In this document: positions 49,535 to 59,598 of the stretch, one piece after another
How positions within the stretch are numbered: position 1 is the first letter of the stretch
Layout of the letters: each line of letters opens with the position of its first letter
Position numbers and translations under genes: made by a program
Notes under the pieces: model-generated
What the model saw: the letters and a program-made list of their open reading frames with translations, nothing else
Database searches by the model: none
What the model was told of the DNA's origin: nothing
DNA from: VRUE01 sp963824705
Lineage (GTDB): Bacteria; Actinomycetota; Thermoleophilia; Solirubrobacterales; 70-9
Reading direction: 5' to 3'
Assembly: GCA_963824705.1 (NCBI GenBank)
Contig: CAWGQE010000002.1
Coordinates: 1-64,000 of the forward strand
Length of the DNA: 64,000 bases

Positions 49535-50980
49535 ATGGCGACGCAGACGGTGCAAGCAGTCGACCACGAGCTTCTCGCCGCCGGCGAGTGGACGGCAACC
49601 GGCGAGTGGGGCGAGGTCGAGAGCCCTTATGACGGGACCGTAGTCGGCCGAGTCGCCCTCGGCGACGCGGCGCTGGTCGACCGTTGCGCGATCGCCGCTC
49701 GCGCGGCCTTCGAGTCCGGCGACTTCCCCCAGCACGCGCGCGCGGCGGTCCTCGATCGCGCCGCCGAGCTGGCCGGCGAGCGCGTCGACGACCTGGCGCT
49801 GACGATCGCCGCCGAGGCCGGCAAGCCCTTGAAGACCGCGAAGGCCGAGGCCGAACGCTGCGTCGACACCCTCACCTTCTCCGCGGTCGAGGCGCGCAAG
49901 CTGAGCGGCGGCACGGTGCCGATGGAGGCCTCGGCTTCCGGCGCCGGCAAGCTCGGCGTGATGATGCGCGTCCCCTACGGTGTGGTCGGCGCGATCAGTC
50001 CCTTCAACTTCCCGCTCAACCTCGTCGCCCACAAGCTCGGGCCGGCGATCGCCGCCGGCAACGCGGTCGTCCTCAAGCCGGCCGGGCAGACGCCGATCTC
50101 GGCGCTGAAGCTGGCCGGGGTCCTGCTCGACGCCGGCCTGCCGCAGGGCTGGCTCAGCGTCGTCCCCGGTCCCGGCTCGGAGGTCGGCAACGCGATCGTC
50201 GAGCACGAGCTGACCGGCGCGCTCAGCTTCACCGGCTCGGCGAAGGTCGGCTGGGGCATCCGCAGCCGCGTCCCGCACAAGAAGGTCAACCTCGAGCTGG
50301 GCTCCAACGCGCCGCTGATCGTCCATTCCGACGGCGACTGGGAGACGGCCGCGGACAAAGCCAAGCTGCACGCCTTCTCGCACGCCGGGCAGAGCTGCAT
50401 CTCGATCCAGCGGATCCTCGTCCACGAGGACGTCGCCGATGCCTTCACCGAACGGCTCGTCGCCAACGCCAGAGCACTGCGGGTCGGCGATCCGCTCGAT
50501 CCCGACACCGACGTCGGCCCGCTGATCTCTCCCGGCGATCGCGACCGGGTGAAGGAGTGGGTCGAGGAGGCGGTGGCGGAAGGCGCCGAGCTGCTTGCCG
50601 GCGGTGAGCTGGTCGACGACGGTCGCTGCCTCGCCCCGACCCTGCTCGGCAGCCCGCCGCGCGAGGCCAAGGTCTGGTGCGAGGAGATCTTCGGGCCGGT
50701 GGCGACGATCGACCGCTACGCCGACTTCGCCGAGGCGCTGCGGATGGCCAACGACTCAAAGTTCGGCCTCCAGGCGGGCGTCTTCACCCGTGACATGGGC
50801 CGCGGCCTCGAGGCCGCGGCGACGCTCGAGTTCGGCGGCGTCCTGATCAACGAGGTGCCCACCTTCCGTGCCGACCAGATGCCCTACGGCGGAGTAAAGG
50901 ACTCCGGCAACACCCGCGAGGGTCCTGCCTTCGCCGTCCTGGAGTTGACTGAGGAGCGGTTCGTCACGTTGCAGGGCTAG
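49535..50980 (+). CDS. Aldehyde dehydrogenase, lactaldehyde/phosphonoacetaldehyde/succinate-semialdehyde-type
   Basis: A 481-residue ALDH. Landmarks: PYGVVGAISPFNFPLNLVAH (about residues 146-165), SFTGSAKVGWGIR, NLELGSNAPLIV (general base Glu), HAGQSCISIQRILVH (catalytic Cys near 289) and EEIFGPVATIDRY. The YGGVKDSGNTREGPAFAV ending is typical of non-phosphorylating glyceraldehyde-3-phosphate or lactaldehyde dehydrogenases. ATG 49535 is chosen over upstream GTG codons because a TACGCT -10-like box sits just before it. It is convergent with fumC, with a 4-base overlap. Confidence 0.88.
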   Translation: MATQTVQAVDHELLAAGEWTATGEWGEVESPYDGTVVGRVALGDAALVDRCAIAARAAFESGDFPQHARAAVLDRAAELAGERVDDLALTIAAEAGKPLKTAKAEAERCVDTLTFSAVEARKLSGGTVPMEASASGAGKLGVMMRVPYGVVGAISPFNFPLNLVAHKLGPAIAAGNAVVLKPAGQTPISALKLAGVLLDAGLPQGWLSVVPGPGSEVGNAIVEHELTGALSFTGSAKVGWGIRSRVPHKKVNLELGSNAPLIVHSDGDWETAADKAKLHAFSHAGQSCISIQRILVHEDVADAFTERLVANARALRVGDPLDPDTDVGPLISPGDRDRVKEWVEEAVAEGAELLAGGELVDDGRCLAPTLLGSPPREAKVWCEEIFGPVATIDRYADFAEALRMANDSKFGLQAGVFTRDMGRGLEAAATLEFGGVLINEVPTFRADQMPYGGVKDSGNTREGPAFAVLELTEERFVTLQG

Positions 50981-52290
50981 TCGTGGGGCCTTGCCATTCG
51001 CCGGTGGTCCAGGGCTTGCTCCAGCACAGCTGGTTCTACTCCCTGCTCCAGGGCTACCTCGCGCAGCGAGCGGCCCGACTCGGCTGCGACCTTGACGATG
51101 TCGGCGGCACGGTCGTAGCCGATGTGGGGATTGAGGGCGGTGACCGTGACCAGAGTGGACTCGACGTGGCGCTTGGCCATCTCCTCGTTGGCCTCGACCC
51201 CGGCGACGCATTTCTCGTTCAGCAGCCGTGAGGCGGAGGCGAGTAGCTTGATCGAGTCAAGCAGGTTGCGGGCGATCAGCGGCACCCGCACGTTGAGCTC
51301 GAACTGGCCCTGGCTACCGGCGACGGTGATCGCCGTGTCGTTGCCGATCACTTGGGCGGCGACCTGGATCACGACCTCGGGGATGACCGGGTTGACCTTG
51401 CCGGGCATGATCGAGGAGCCCTTCTGCAGCTCCGGCAGGCGCAGCTCGGCGAGGCCGGCGCGGGGGCCGGAGCCCATCAGGGCGAGGTCGTTGGCGATCT
51501 TGTTGAGCGAGACGGCGTAGACCTTGAGCGCGCCCGAGAGCTCGACCAGCGCGTCGCGGTTGCCCTGCGCCTCGAAGGGATCGAGCGGCGCCGAGATCGT
51601 CAGGCCGGTGTCCTCGGCGAGCTTCTCGCGCACCTTCGCGGCGAACTCGGGATGGGTGTTGAGCCCGGTCCCGGTCGCGGTGCCGCCGAGCGGGATCTGG
51701 CCGACGCGCCGCAGCGTCCCCTCGACACGCTGGATGCCGAGCCGGACCTGCGCCGTGTAGCCGCCGAACTCCTGGCCCAGGGTCACCGGCACCGCGTCCA
51801 TCAGGTGGGTGCGACCAGCCTTGACCACGTCGGCGAAGCGCTCGGCCTTCCCGGCCAGGGCCTCCTGCAGGCCCTCCATCGCGGGCAGCAGATCGTGGGT
51901 CACCTCGTCAAGCGCCGCCAGGTGGACGGCTGAGGGGAAGACGTCGTTGGAGGACTGACCCATGTTGACGTGATCGTTGGCGTGGGCCGGCTCGCCGGCG
52001 AGCTTGGCGAGCACCTCGTTGGCGTTCATGTTCGAGGAGGTCCCCGAGCCGGTCTGGAAGACGTCGACCGGGAACTGGTCGTCGTGCTCCCCGGCGGCGA
52101 CCGCATCGCCGGCGTCGGCGATGCGAGCCGCCAGCTCCGCGTCCAGCTCTCCCAGCTCGCCGTTGACCCGCGCCGCGGCGCCCTTCAGCCGTCCCAGCCA
52201 GCGGACGACGGGCACGGGAACCCGCTCGCCGGAGACGGGGAAGTTGTCGACGGCTTTGGTGGTCTCGCCACCCCAGAGCTGCTCGGTCAA
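50977..52290 (-). CDS. fumC: Class II fumarate hydratase
   Basis: A 437-residue, somewhat short-ended FumC that interconverts fumarate and malate. Motifs: FPVDVFQTGSGTSSNMNANEV, NDHVNMGQSSNDVFPSAVHLA, KAGRTHLMDAVPVTLGQEF (catalytic His), and the superfamily signature KGSSIMPGKVNPVIPE. The frame is intact from start to stop, in contrast to the gene immediately upstream (52293-53924), whose TGA is only 2 bases away from this start. Confidence 0.95.
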   Translation of the reverse strand: MTEQLWGGETTKAVDNFPVSGERVPVPVVRWLGRLKGAAARVNGELGELDAELAARIADAGDAVAAGEHDDQFPVDVFQTGSGTSSNMNANEVLAKLAGEPAHANDHVNMGQSSNDVFPSAVHLAALDEVTHDLLPAMEGLQEALAGKAERFADVVKAGRTHLMDAVPVTLGQEFGGYTAQVRLGIQRVEGTLRRVGQIPLGGTATGTGLNTHPEFAAKVREKLAEDTGLTISAPLDPFEAQGNRDALVELSGALKVYAVSLNKIANDLALMGSGPRAGLAELRLPELQKGSSIMPGKVNPVIPEVVIQVAAQVIGNDTAITVAGSQGQFELNVRVPLIARNLLDSIKLLASASRLLNEKCVAGVEANEEMAKRHVESTLVTVTALNPHIGYDRAADIVKVAAESGRSLREVALEQGVEPAVLEQALDHRRMARPHD

Positions 52291-52292
52291 GG

Positions 52293-53924
52293 TCAGTCCT
52301 CCATCACGGATTCGTTGGTACCGGCAGCGTATTCGAGCGGTTGGGGCGGCGGTGCCGGTGCCGGGTTGCGCAGTGCGCGCGGTGCCTGCCCGAGCGACGC
52401 CGGTGAGCCCTGCAGCGAACCCTGCGCCTTGCGGCTAGGCCCGCGCTTTGCCCCGGGCTTGCCGCGGGGCCCGGTTGCTCCGGCAGGTCCGATCGGACCC
52501 TCACGCGTAGCCAGGGCCGCGCCCGAGCTTGGGAAGACGCCGAGGCGCAGCGAGATCGTCTCTCCGAATCGAACCGGTTGCTCCCCTGCGGGTACCTGGC
52601 TGCCACGGTCGAGCCGCAGTTGCCATGCCTCGTCGTCGCCGCCGGGAACGACGCCGTCGATCGAGGTGACACGCCCGTCGAGCATGGCGAACGAGGTCAC
52701 GCAGCCGGCTGGGAAGGAGCCACCGGTCCTGGCCTCGCTCAGAACCTGGCTCAGCTGCGCTCCCTCTGGCGCGGTCACCTTGCAGATCCTCACGTTGCCG
52801 GGCGCGAGCTCTATCGCCAGCAGGTGCGGGACCGGGGTTCCCGGCTGCCACCGTCGGTACCGGTCGAACGCTTGGCTGCGACGGTTCGCTCCGAGCCGGA
52901 GGCGCAGCCGTGAAGACGCCCGCCCGCGATTGCCCGCAGCGCGTCCTGGGTCGAGTAGAGGTTCGCTTCGCTCGTGTTTTCGTAGCCGAAGCCCCCGGCT
53001 TCGGGGCCGGACGGGACCTGAAGCGAGAGCAGGTGGTCGATCGGCGTCTTGCCGGACGCGGTCGTCCAGGCCGCCGACTGGGGATCGATGCCGCAGGCGT
53101 TGAGGCCGCTGACCGCCCAGGCAGTGGCGTCGGCGTTGTCGCCAAATGCATAGTGGAACGCGCCGGTTGCATCGACCAGCAGGCCCTGCAGGTAGGCGAG
53201 GGCGGGGGCGACCGAGGGGTCGTAGGCCGGGGCCCCGGCTTCGCAGAGCGCCGCGATCGCCGCCCCGGTCATGTCGGGTTCGCTCGGTTCGGCCTTTGCC
53301 GCCGGCGTCATCGCGGCCGAGTAGGTCCAGCCGCCGTCGTCGTGTTGGCGCTTGCGCAGGTAGGAGGCCGCCGGGGCAGAGCGCCCAGGCGGGAACCGAG
53401 TGGTCTTCAGCGCCAGCATCCCGAAGACCGTGTTGGTCGATTCTCGGGTCGCCGAAGCTGCCGGCCCAGCGGGTTCCAGCGTTCGGCGATCTGCGCTGGC
53501 AGGTTCAGGTCGGCCGAGAGCCGCGCCGGGTCGAGGCCGGCCGCGTGGGCGACCAGGGTGCGCGCTCGTAGTTGGTGACGGTTTCGTCGGTGGGCCGCCG
53601 GTCCAGAAACCGGTCGTAGTCGTCGAAGAGGAAGTCCTGCAGGCGCGGATTGCCGGCAGTGCCGACGTCGGCGGCACTGACTCCCGCGGCGGCCAGCGAG
53701 GTCGCCACCCAGTCGCTGCTGAAGGAGCCGTGTTCGAAGCCGAAGGGTTCGCCGGTCAGCGGGTCCTGTTGGCCCTGCACGTACTTCACCGCCTTGCCCA
53801 CGGCAGTGTCGACTTCTTCCGGGCTGGAGGTAGCCGCGGCGCTGGCCGGAAGCACTGCGAGAGCGTCAGAGATAGGACCGCCGCGCAGAGCGCGGACAGG
53901 CATCGAAACGAGACTGACTTTCAT
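52293..53924 (-). pseudogene. Frame-disrupted secreted transcobalamin-like + DUF4430 protein (minus copy)
   Basis: Reading successive frames gives one coherent protein. Signal peptide: MKVSLVSMPVRALR, then AVLSLTL in another frame, then AVLPASAAA. An alpha/alpha-toroid of prenyltransferase/transcobalamin type follows (VKYVQGQQDPLTGEPFGF, QHDDGGWTYSAA, EPDMTGAAIAALCEAG, ATAWAVSGLNACGIDP, YSTQDALRAIAGG). Next is a beta-grasp DUF4430-like domain (GCVTSFAMLDGRVTSIDGVV to FGETISLRLG), with a short Gly-X-Y stretch (GPIGPAGATGPRGKPG) at the C-terminus. At least five frame changes are needed and no in-frame stops are met when they are made. A cobalamin riboswitch precedes it. Role inferred: secreted corrinoid capture. 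It may be an intact gene with sequencing errors rather than a true pseudogene. Confidence 0.7.
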
Positions 53925-53954
53925 CCTTGAACCCCTTTCCTCGAGGGCTTGGTG

Positions 53955-54113
53955 GAGGGATCGGAGGGAGGTCTCCTGACTTCCGAGCCTTCCCGTCGCG
54001 CCTTCCCGGCCTCTGCGGCCAGTGGCTGCCGCATGGGCGTGCGAGCGGGCATTCTCGGTCACAGTGGCGGGACCGCGCCGGTTTTTCACCGGCTTCCCTG
54101 TCCACCGATCCGT
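53955..54113 (-). promoter_or_regulatory. Cobalamin riboswitch 1 (minus strand)
   Basis: On the minus strand, GGATCGG...CCGATCC closes the element. The core contains CCGGTGAAAAACCGGCGCGG, CCCGCCACTGTGACC and GTCAGGAGACCTCCC, the adenosylcobalamin-riboswitch landmarks (GGTG...AA, CCGCCACTGT, the AGTCAGGAxACC 3' motif). It lies about 30 bases before the start of the disrupted transcobalamin-like gene. High cobalamin should shut expression. It is very similar to riboswitch 3 and inverted relative to it. Confidence 0.93.
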
Positions 54114-54185
54114 GGATTCGGTTGTGGCGCGGGCAACCTAGCGGAGATTCGTCCGGCCGCTCGCGCCGCCGCCGCCCGACCCACT

Positions 54186-54297
54186 AGCTTGCAACACGCC
54201 GAGCGGTCGAGGGAACCCGGTGCGAATCCGGGACTGACGCGCAACGGTATGGGAACGGCAGGCCGCCGCTCCCGAGTCCGAATGCTCGCCCGCCGAC
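54186..54297 (+). promoter_or_regulatory. Cobalamin riboswitch 2
   Basis: The plus-strand core GAGGGAACCCGGTGCGAATC, then CTGACGCGCAACGGTATGGG and GAGTCCGAATGCTCGCC, are the landmarks of the actinobacterial cobalamin-riboswitch subtype. That subtype differs from riboswitches 1 and 3 (CGCGCAACGGT rather than CCGCCACTGT). It precedes the 54403 gene by about 105 bases. The 75 bases between it and riboswitch 1 must hold two divergent promoters; no convincing -35/-10 pair is evident there. Confidence 0.9.
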
Positions 54298-54402
54298 GCA
54301 CACATAAGGACCCCTGTTTCGCGAACGGACGGTCGGTCATCTCCTCGCCTTCTGACGGGGACGGAGGCGCCGCCGTCCCCCAACCAGAAGGAGATCCATC
54401 TG

Positions 54403-55813
54403 ATGCGTTCCATCACCGCGCGGCTGGCGTTGCTCGCCGCGCTGCTCGTCTCACTGGTGGTGCCGGCGATGGCCTCGGCGACCGCGACGCCCGAACAAAT
54501 CAGCAACGCGCTCGAGCAAAGGCGTCACCTACCTCAAAGGCCTGCAGAACGAAAGCGGCGAAATCCCCGGCTTCGGCGGCGACTGGTCGCTGACCTCGTT
54601 CGCCGCCGCCGGCAGTCGCCCCGGCCGACGTCAACAAAGCCGGCAAAGAAACCAGCGACGCTCGCAGCTGGTACGAAGGCGTCGTCGGCGCGGTCGGCTG
54701 GCCCGGCGAAGGCGGCCGTCGCAACCGACTTCGAGCGCGGCGCGCTCGATCGCCTACGCGGCCGGGATCGACCCGGCCCGCGTCTCGAAGCGCCAGAACC
54801 TGATCGCCAAGGTCGCCTCCTACTACCAGCCGGCGAGCCCGGGCTACTACGGCGCAACCTTCAACGCGACGGTCTTCGGGCTGCTGGCCCTGGCCGACGT
54901 GAAGACGACCGCGCGGCGTCCAGCGCGTGCCCGCAGGTGGTCCTCGAACAGGCGATCACCGCGGTCGAAAGCCAACCAGCACACCGACGGCGGCTGGACC
55001 TGGCAGAAAGCCGCGGGCAACGAAGCGGCGCTGAAAAGCGCGTCCGAACCGGACATGACCGGCGCCGCGATGGCGGCGCTCTGCGGCGCCGGCGTCCCCA
55101 ACACCGCACGAAGCGATCGTCAAGGCGAAGGAATACCTCGTCTCGATCTTCGTCAAATCGACCGGCGCCTTCAAATCCGAATTCGGCAACAACACCGACT
55201 CCAACGCCTGGGCGGTCGACGGGCTGAAAGCCTGCGGGATCGATCCGCAGGGCAGCCGAATTCACCGGCACGGCGCCGGCCAAAAAGACGCCGCTCAACT
55301 TCCTGATCTCCCAGCAGGTCGCAGCGGCGGCGGCGTTCAGGTACGGGACCGACCGGCAGCGACCGCCGAAGAGTACGCGAGCCAGGACGCCGTCCGCGCC
55401 CTCGGCAGCGGCGGCTTCACCGCGGCGCCGCCGAAACCGAGCAAAGGCGAACAGTGGAAGGGCGTGACCGAATTCGCCACCGGCGAAAGCGAAACCGACT
55501 CGCTGGCGCTGGTCGTCGACAACGGCAGCTCGACCGCTGAAGGTCTGCTCGGTCACGCTGACCCCGAAAGCGACGACGACGACCCTGTCGATGGTGCTCG
55601 ACGCGGCGGTCGCCGGCGCACCACGCCGTCCGGCGTGCGTGACGAGCTACCTGCCCGCGCAGCGGCGACGGGCGCGATCACCCAGATCAACGGCTTCCCG
55701 GCACGCCCCGCCGAACGCTGGAAGCGTCGACGATCGACGGCGGCACCAAGGCGACGGCCGAACGCAGCACGACGATCCACGTCGGCGACACGATCTATCT
55801 GAAGTTCGAATAG
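54403..55813 (+). pseudogene. Frame-disrupted secreted transcobalamin-like + DUF4430 protein (plus copy)
   Basis: AAGGAG lies 9 bases before ATG 54403. The signal peptide is intact (LALLAALLVSLVVPAMASA). Joining frames gives an alpha/alpha-toroid (KGVTYLKGLQNESGEIPGF, TDGGWTWQKAAGNEAA, EPDMTGAAMAALCGAG, SNAWAVDGLKACGIDP, YASQDAVRALGSGGF). A DUF4430 beta-grasp domain follows (LALVVDNGSS, VTSYLPA, GAITQINGFP, ATAERSTTIHVGDTIYLKFE), ending at TAG 55811. Frame changes are needed near 54517, 54614, 54717, 54748, 54912, 54972, 55109, 55257 and several more to 55730, nearly all single extra bases. It is the same architecture as the minus-strand copy. Inferred role: extracellular cobalamin binding. 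Confidence 0.7.
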
Positions 55814-55895
55814 CCGACCGACGCCGCCCGCCCCCGAGTTGCGCGGGCGGGCGGCGGCCGGCCGGCGCCCGAGCGTCTATGCTGCGCGGCCAAGA

Positions 55896-56051
55896 GGATC
55901 GGTGGACAGGGAAGTCCGGTGAGAGACCGGCGCGGGCCCGCCACTGTGATCGAGCACAAACGCCCGTCGCACGCCATCGCGACAGCCACTGGCCCAGAGG
56001 CCGGGAAGGCGCGACGGGAAGCTCGGAAGCCAGGAGACCTCCCTCCGATCC
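55896..56051 (+). promoter_or_regulatory. Cobalamin riboswitch 3
   Basis: GGATCGG and CCGATCC close the element. The core has GGGAAGTCCGGTGAGAGACC, GCCCGCCACTGTGATCGAGC and GCCAGGAGACCTCCC. Most of it is identical to riboswitch 1, on the opposite strand, so the pair forms inverted repeats of about 155 bp around the 54403 gene. It lies 37 bases before the ATG of the next gene. Confidence 0.95.
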
Positions 56052-56087
56052 GTGAACGTCGATCGCCCTCGCGGAAAGGGGCAAGGC

Positions 56088-57410
56088 ATGCGGAAGCTCT
56101 ATCGCGACGTTCTGCGTCGCCTTTCTCTTCATCGTCTTCGCTCGCACCCGTGGCGCAGGCGGCACCGACCGAAGTCAACGTGCGGATCGAGGGCGAAGAC
56201 CGAAACGCTCTTCGAGGGGCCGGTCTCGACCGAACCGCCACGACGTCAAGGCGACCTCCGACACGGCCGCAACCGCACCGCTGCGACGGGATCAACAACG
56301 GCGACCCGAACACCGCGTCCCGGGCCCGACCCCGACCGCCGCCTCGGTCGACGCGATGGCATCGATCGGCGAAGCCTTCGACGGCCAGTGGTACCCGGGC
56401 TACGACGACTACTTCATCACCCGCTGGGGCCCCGACGCGCAGAACGCGACGCCGGCGAGTACTGGGGCCTGCTCGTCAACAACGTCTTCACCAACGTCGG
56501 CGGGTGCCAGTACCAGGTCGACGGGGGCGACGAAGTGCTGTGGGTCTACGACGCCTTCAAGGAGCGGCCGCTGCTGGCGCTCTTCCCGGCGGCGACTACG
56601 CTGGGGGCCGCGACCGCTGACCGCCACCGCCGACGCTGGGCCAACCGTTCGAAGTCGAGGTCGCCGCCTACGAAGACGACGCCGAGGGCGTCCCGCCGGC
56701 CGGCCCGGAGCGGACCGGCGCCGACCCCTTCGAGGGCGCCGACGTCGCACCGGTGGAGATCGGTCCCGGGGGCTTCGAGAAGGTCGACACGGCGAGCCCG
56801 GCGACGGTCGAAACGGGCGCGAACGGGCAAGGCGACGATCACCTTCGCCGACACCGGGCTGGCACCGGATCAAGGCGACCGGTGGCCGGCTCCGGCGAAG
56901 AGGAAACCGCGATCCGCTCCAACCGGCTCGACGTCTGCGTGCTCGATCCACCCGCCAAAACCGACTGCGGGCCGCTTCCCCCGGACGATCTGGCTCGGAC
57001 CCCACCGCGTGCGAAGTGGGAAGAACCCGGGCCGGCGGAAACCCGAGGTTGGCGGGGAGCAGGCGGGATCCGCCGCCAAGGGCTCGGGCGCCGAAATATC
57101 TCCGGTAACCGATCCTGGCCAGGTCCATCTGCAGCTACCGCATCTCGACCGCAGCCACATCGCGCGCGGCCTGGTCAGGGTCAGCTGGCGGGTGCTCGAC
57201 GCGGGGGTGGGAATAGCGAAGTGGACGATCTCCTCGAAGACGCTCGGCCGAAGGGGCCCCCGCGACGTGACCAGGGCAAGCGGCACGAGCGCGACCTCGG
57301 CGTCGCTGCGATTGCCACCCGGCGCCACTTACCGGCTGCGGCTCACGATCGTCGACACCCTTGGCCGCAGCTCGACCGTCACGATCGGCAAGGTCCAGGT
57401 GCCGGGCTAG
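56088..57410 (+). pseudogene. Frame-disrupted exported DUF4430-domain protein
   Basis: Starts ATG 56088 (MRKLYRD) after GGAAAGGGGCAAGG. The frame-joined product has a signal peptide ending APVAQA, then TEVNVRIEGE and a DUF4430 domain (SVDAMASIGEAFDGQWYPGY, DDYFITRWGPDAQNA, YWGLLVNNVFTNVGGCQYQV, DGGDEVLWVYDAFKERPLLA). An Ig-like region follows (GKATITFADTGWHRIKATG), then a C-terminal beta domain (VRVSWRVLDAGVGIAKWTIS to STVTIGKVQVPG). Several single-base frame changes occur between 56120 and 57080; the last 330 bases are in one clean frame. Under the third riboswitch and followed 2 bases later by the anchored toroid gene. Probably a corrinoid-binding component. Confidence 0.68.
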
Positions 57411-57412
57411 AG

Positions 57413-58938
57413 GTGCGCCTGCTTCGGCTCGACCCTTGTGTTCTGCGCTGTGATCGCCGTCGGCCCTGCGGCGGCCAGCGCGCCGAACCCGACCAACCGG
57501 GCACGGCTCGACAGCACCGTCCGCTACCTGCAGGAAGCGCAGAATCCCGACGGCGGCTTCGGCGGCGCCTCGGGCAGGGAATCGGGCCAGGACTTCAGCG
57601 CCTGGGTCGCGCTGGCGCTGGCTGCGGCGGGGATCAATCCTCGCTGCCAGGCGAGGCCAGGCGGCGTCGATGCCTACCGATTCCTTGTCGACCACTTCCA
57701 CAAAGGCCTCGAAGAAGAGATCCCCTACCCGTCGATCCCCACTACCGCGTTCGAGCGCGAACTGATGGTGGTAGACGCCTCCGATACCGACCCGCACAGC
57801 TTCGCCGGCTACGACCTGGTCAAGGAAGTTCTCGCCCGAGCGCTGCCGGACGGCTCCTTTCCCTACGTGCCAGGAGGCCGGCGGGGAAATCAACGACACG
57901 ATCTTCGCCATCGTCGCTCTCGCTCCGATCAGGAACCCGAAGCGCAGGCCGCGATCCAGCGAGCCGCCGACTGGCTGATCGCCCAGCAGGACGACGATGG
58001 TGGTTGGTCGTTCGAAGTCAAGGGCCGCCGCACGGAAGCCGACATGACCGGCGCCGCGATCCAGGCGCTGAGCGCGGCGGGCCGACCGGATACGGAGGCG
58101 CGAGCGCGACGGGCTCGAGTACCTGCACGCGATGCAGAGCTCCGACGGCGGCTTTCCCGAGTTCCCCGGCGAAGTGGAATCGAACGTCGCCTCGACCGCC
58201 TGGGCGGTGCAGGGGATCTGGTCGGCCGAGCAGGACCCCGAAGCCTGGGTCAAGGACGGAAACGATCCCCTCGGCTACATGGCCTCCCTCCAGCAGCCCG
58301 ACGGCCACATCCGCTGGAAGGCGAGCGAAGACACGAACGGCGTCTGGATGACCTCCTACGTGGCCCCGGCCTTCGCCGGTCAGGCTTGGCCGATTCCGTC
58401 CTCGCCGTGCAGCGCCGAACAGCAGACCGCGGCTCCGCAGCCGGGCCAGGGCGAAGGCAGCCAGGCGGGGGGCGGCGTGATCGCGGGTGGCGGTGGCAGG
58501 GGTGCGCCGCTGTTCAGTCGCCCCAAACCACAGAGCAAGGGCAGGACGCCGGGGGGCACGCGCCAGGTTCGCCGCAACAGGTATGCGATCGACCACAGTG
58601 AGACCAGGCGCGGCGAGAACGCGGAGCAGCCCACGATCACCGCGACGTCCGAAGCTCGCCGCAAGCGTGACGAAGCACCGGCCGATGCTCGCGAGGACGA
58701 TGGAGGAGAGGGAGCTGGTTCGTCCTCAACCGGCGGCGGCCAGCAGAGCAGTGGACGAGAAGTGACCGGCACCCTCGTCGGGGGCGGCGCTGCCGGGTTC
58801 GGCGCCCCCGGCTTGCACGGCGCGGGAGCCGGCGGCAAGGGAACCTCGGGGCTGGCGATAGCCATCGGTGCGGCGGCACTGCTGTTCGGTCTCGGTGGCT
58901 TTCAGCTGGAGCGGTGGCAGGGGGTTGTCCTGCCATGA
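57413..58938 (+). pseudogene. Frame-disrupted, C-terminally anchored alpha/alpha-toroid (transcobalamin/squalene-cyclase-like) protein
   Basis: The GTG at 57413 opens a signal peptide that resumes in another frame at 57438 (FCAVIAVGPAAASA). Toroid repeats follow: YLQEAQNPDGGFGGASG, SAWVALALAAAGINP, WLIAQQDDDGGWSFEV, EADMTGAAIQALSAAG, LEYLHAMQSSDGGFPEFPG, VASTAWAVQGIWSAEQDP, YMASLQQPDGHIRW. A long low-complexity linker ends in a membrane helix (GLAIAIGAAALLFGLGGF) with a short tail. Frame changes cluster near 57430, 57870, 57945 and 58105; after 58105 the frame is intact. Its TGA overlaps the ATG of the channel gene (ATGA). Probable membrane-bound binder that hands corrinoid to the channel complex. 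Confidence 0.7.
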
Positions 58939-59597
58939 GCGCCGCGATCGATCTCGGCAACGCGCTGGCGGACATCGCGACGGCGCTGCGGGTCCCGGTG
59001 CTGATCGCGGCCGTGCAGATCATGCTGCTCTGTGCGGTTGAGCTAGGCCGCTTTGGTGCAGAGTTGTGGCGGCGGCGCGTGCGCGCCCGTCACGCCGATC
59101 TGCTCGAGCTGACCACGCGCGCGATCGCCGACCCCGCCCACGCTTCGCATTACGCCTACAGCGCCCCGGGATCGGCCGCCGCCGAGACTCTTACCGTGCT
59201 CGCCACCGCAGCCCATGCCCCCGACCGGCCCGCTGCAACCGAGCGCGCGCTGGCACGCTACGAGCTCACGGTGCAGCGACGACTCGACCGCACGCGGCTG
59301 CTGGTCAGGGCCGGACCGGCGATCGGGTTGATGGGCACCCTGATCCCACTCGCGCCGGGCCTCGCTGCGCTGGGCGACGGCAACGTCGCCGTGCTGGCCG
59401 AAAACCTGCGCGACGCCTTCGGTGCCACTGTCGTCGGGCTGCTCGTCGGCACCGTCGCCTTCGCCCTCACGCTGGCTCGCACTCGGATGTACACCGAGGA
59501 CCTGGCGGCGCTCGAGCAGGGAGCCGGGGCGCCACCCCCTACCCTGCCGGTCCCCGCCGCCCAGGGCCAGGCTCTGGCACAGAGTTGGAGCGGCTGA
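58935..59597 (+). CDS. MotA/TolQ/ExbB-family proton channel protein
   Basis: A 220-residue membrane protein, coupled by ATGA to the anchored toroid gene. One helix at the N-terminus (VPVLIAAVQIMLLCAVELG) is followed by a cytoplasmic part and then two helices. The family signature RAGPAIGLMGTLIPLAPGLAALGDG lies at about residues 122-146 and DAFGATVVGLLVGTVAFAL at about 157-175. ExbB/TolQ proteins use the proton gradient to energise transport or surface work. With the DUF2149 gene downstream it would form the motor of the cobalamin locus. The frame is intact. ATG 58935 is preferred to GTG 58914. Confidence 0.88.
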   Translation: MSAAIDLGNALADIATALRVPVLIAAVQIMLLCAVELGRFGAELWRRRVRARHADLLELTTRAIADPAHASHYAYSAPGSAAAETLTVLATAAHAPDRPAATERALARYELTVQRRLDRTRLLVRAGPAIGLMGTLIPLAPGLAALGDGNVAVLAENLRDAFGATVVGLLVGTVAFALTLARTRMYTEDLAALEQGAGAPPPTLPVPAAQGQALAQSWSG

Positions 59598-59598
59598 C

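Noticed and set aside
54403..55227. The single open frame across 54403-55227 as one intact protein
   Set aside because: After residue 38 the frame encodes Arg/Pro-rich nonsense while the toroid motifs continue in other frames.
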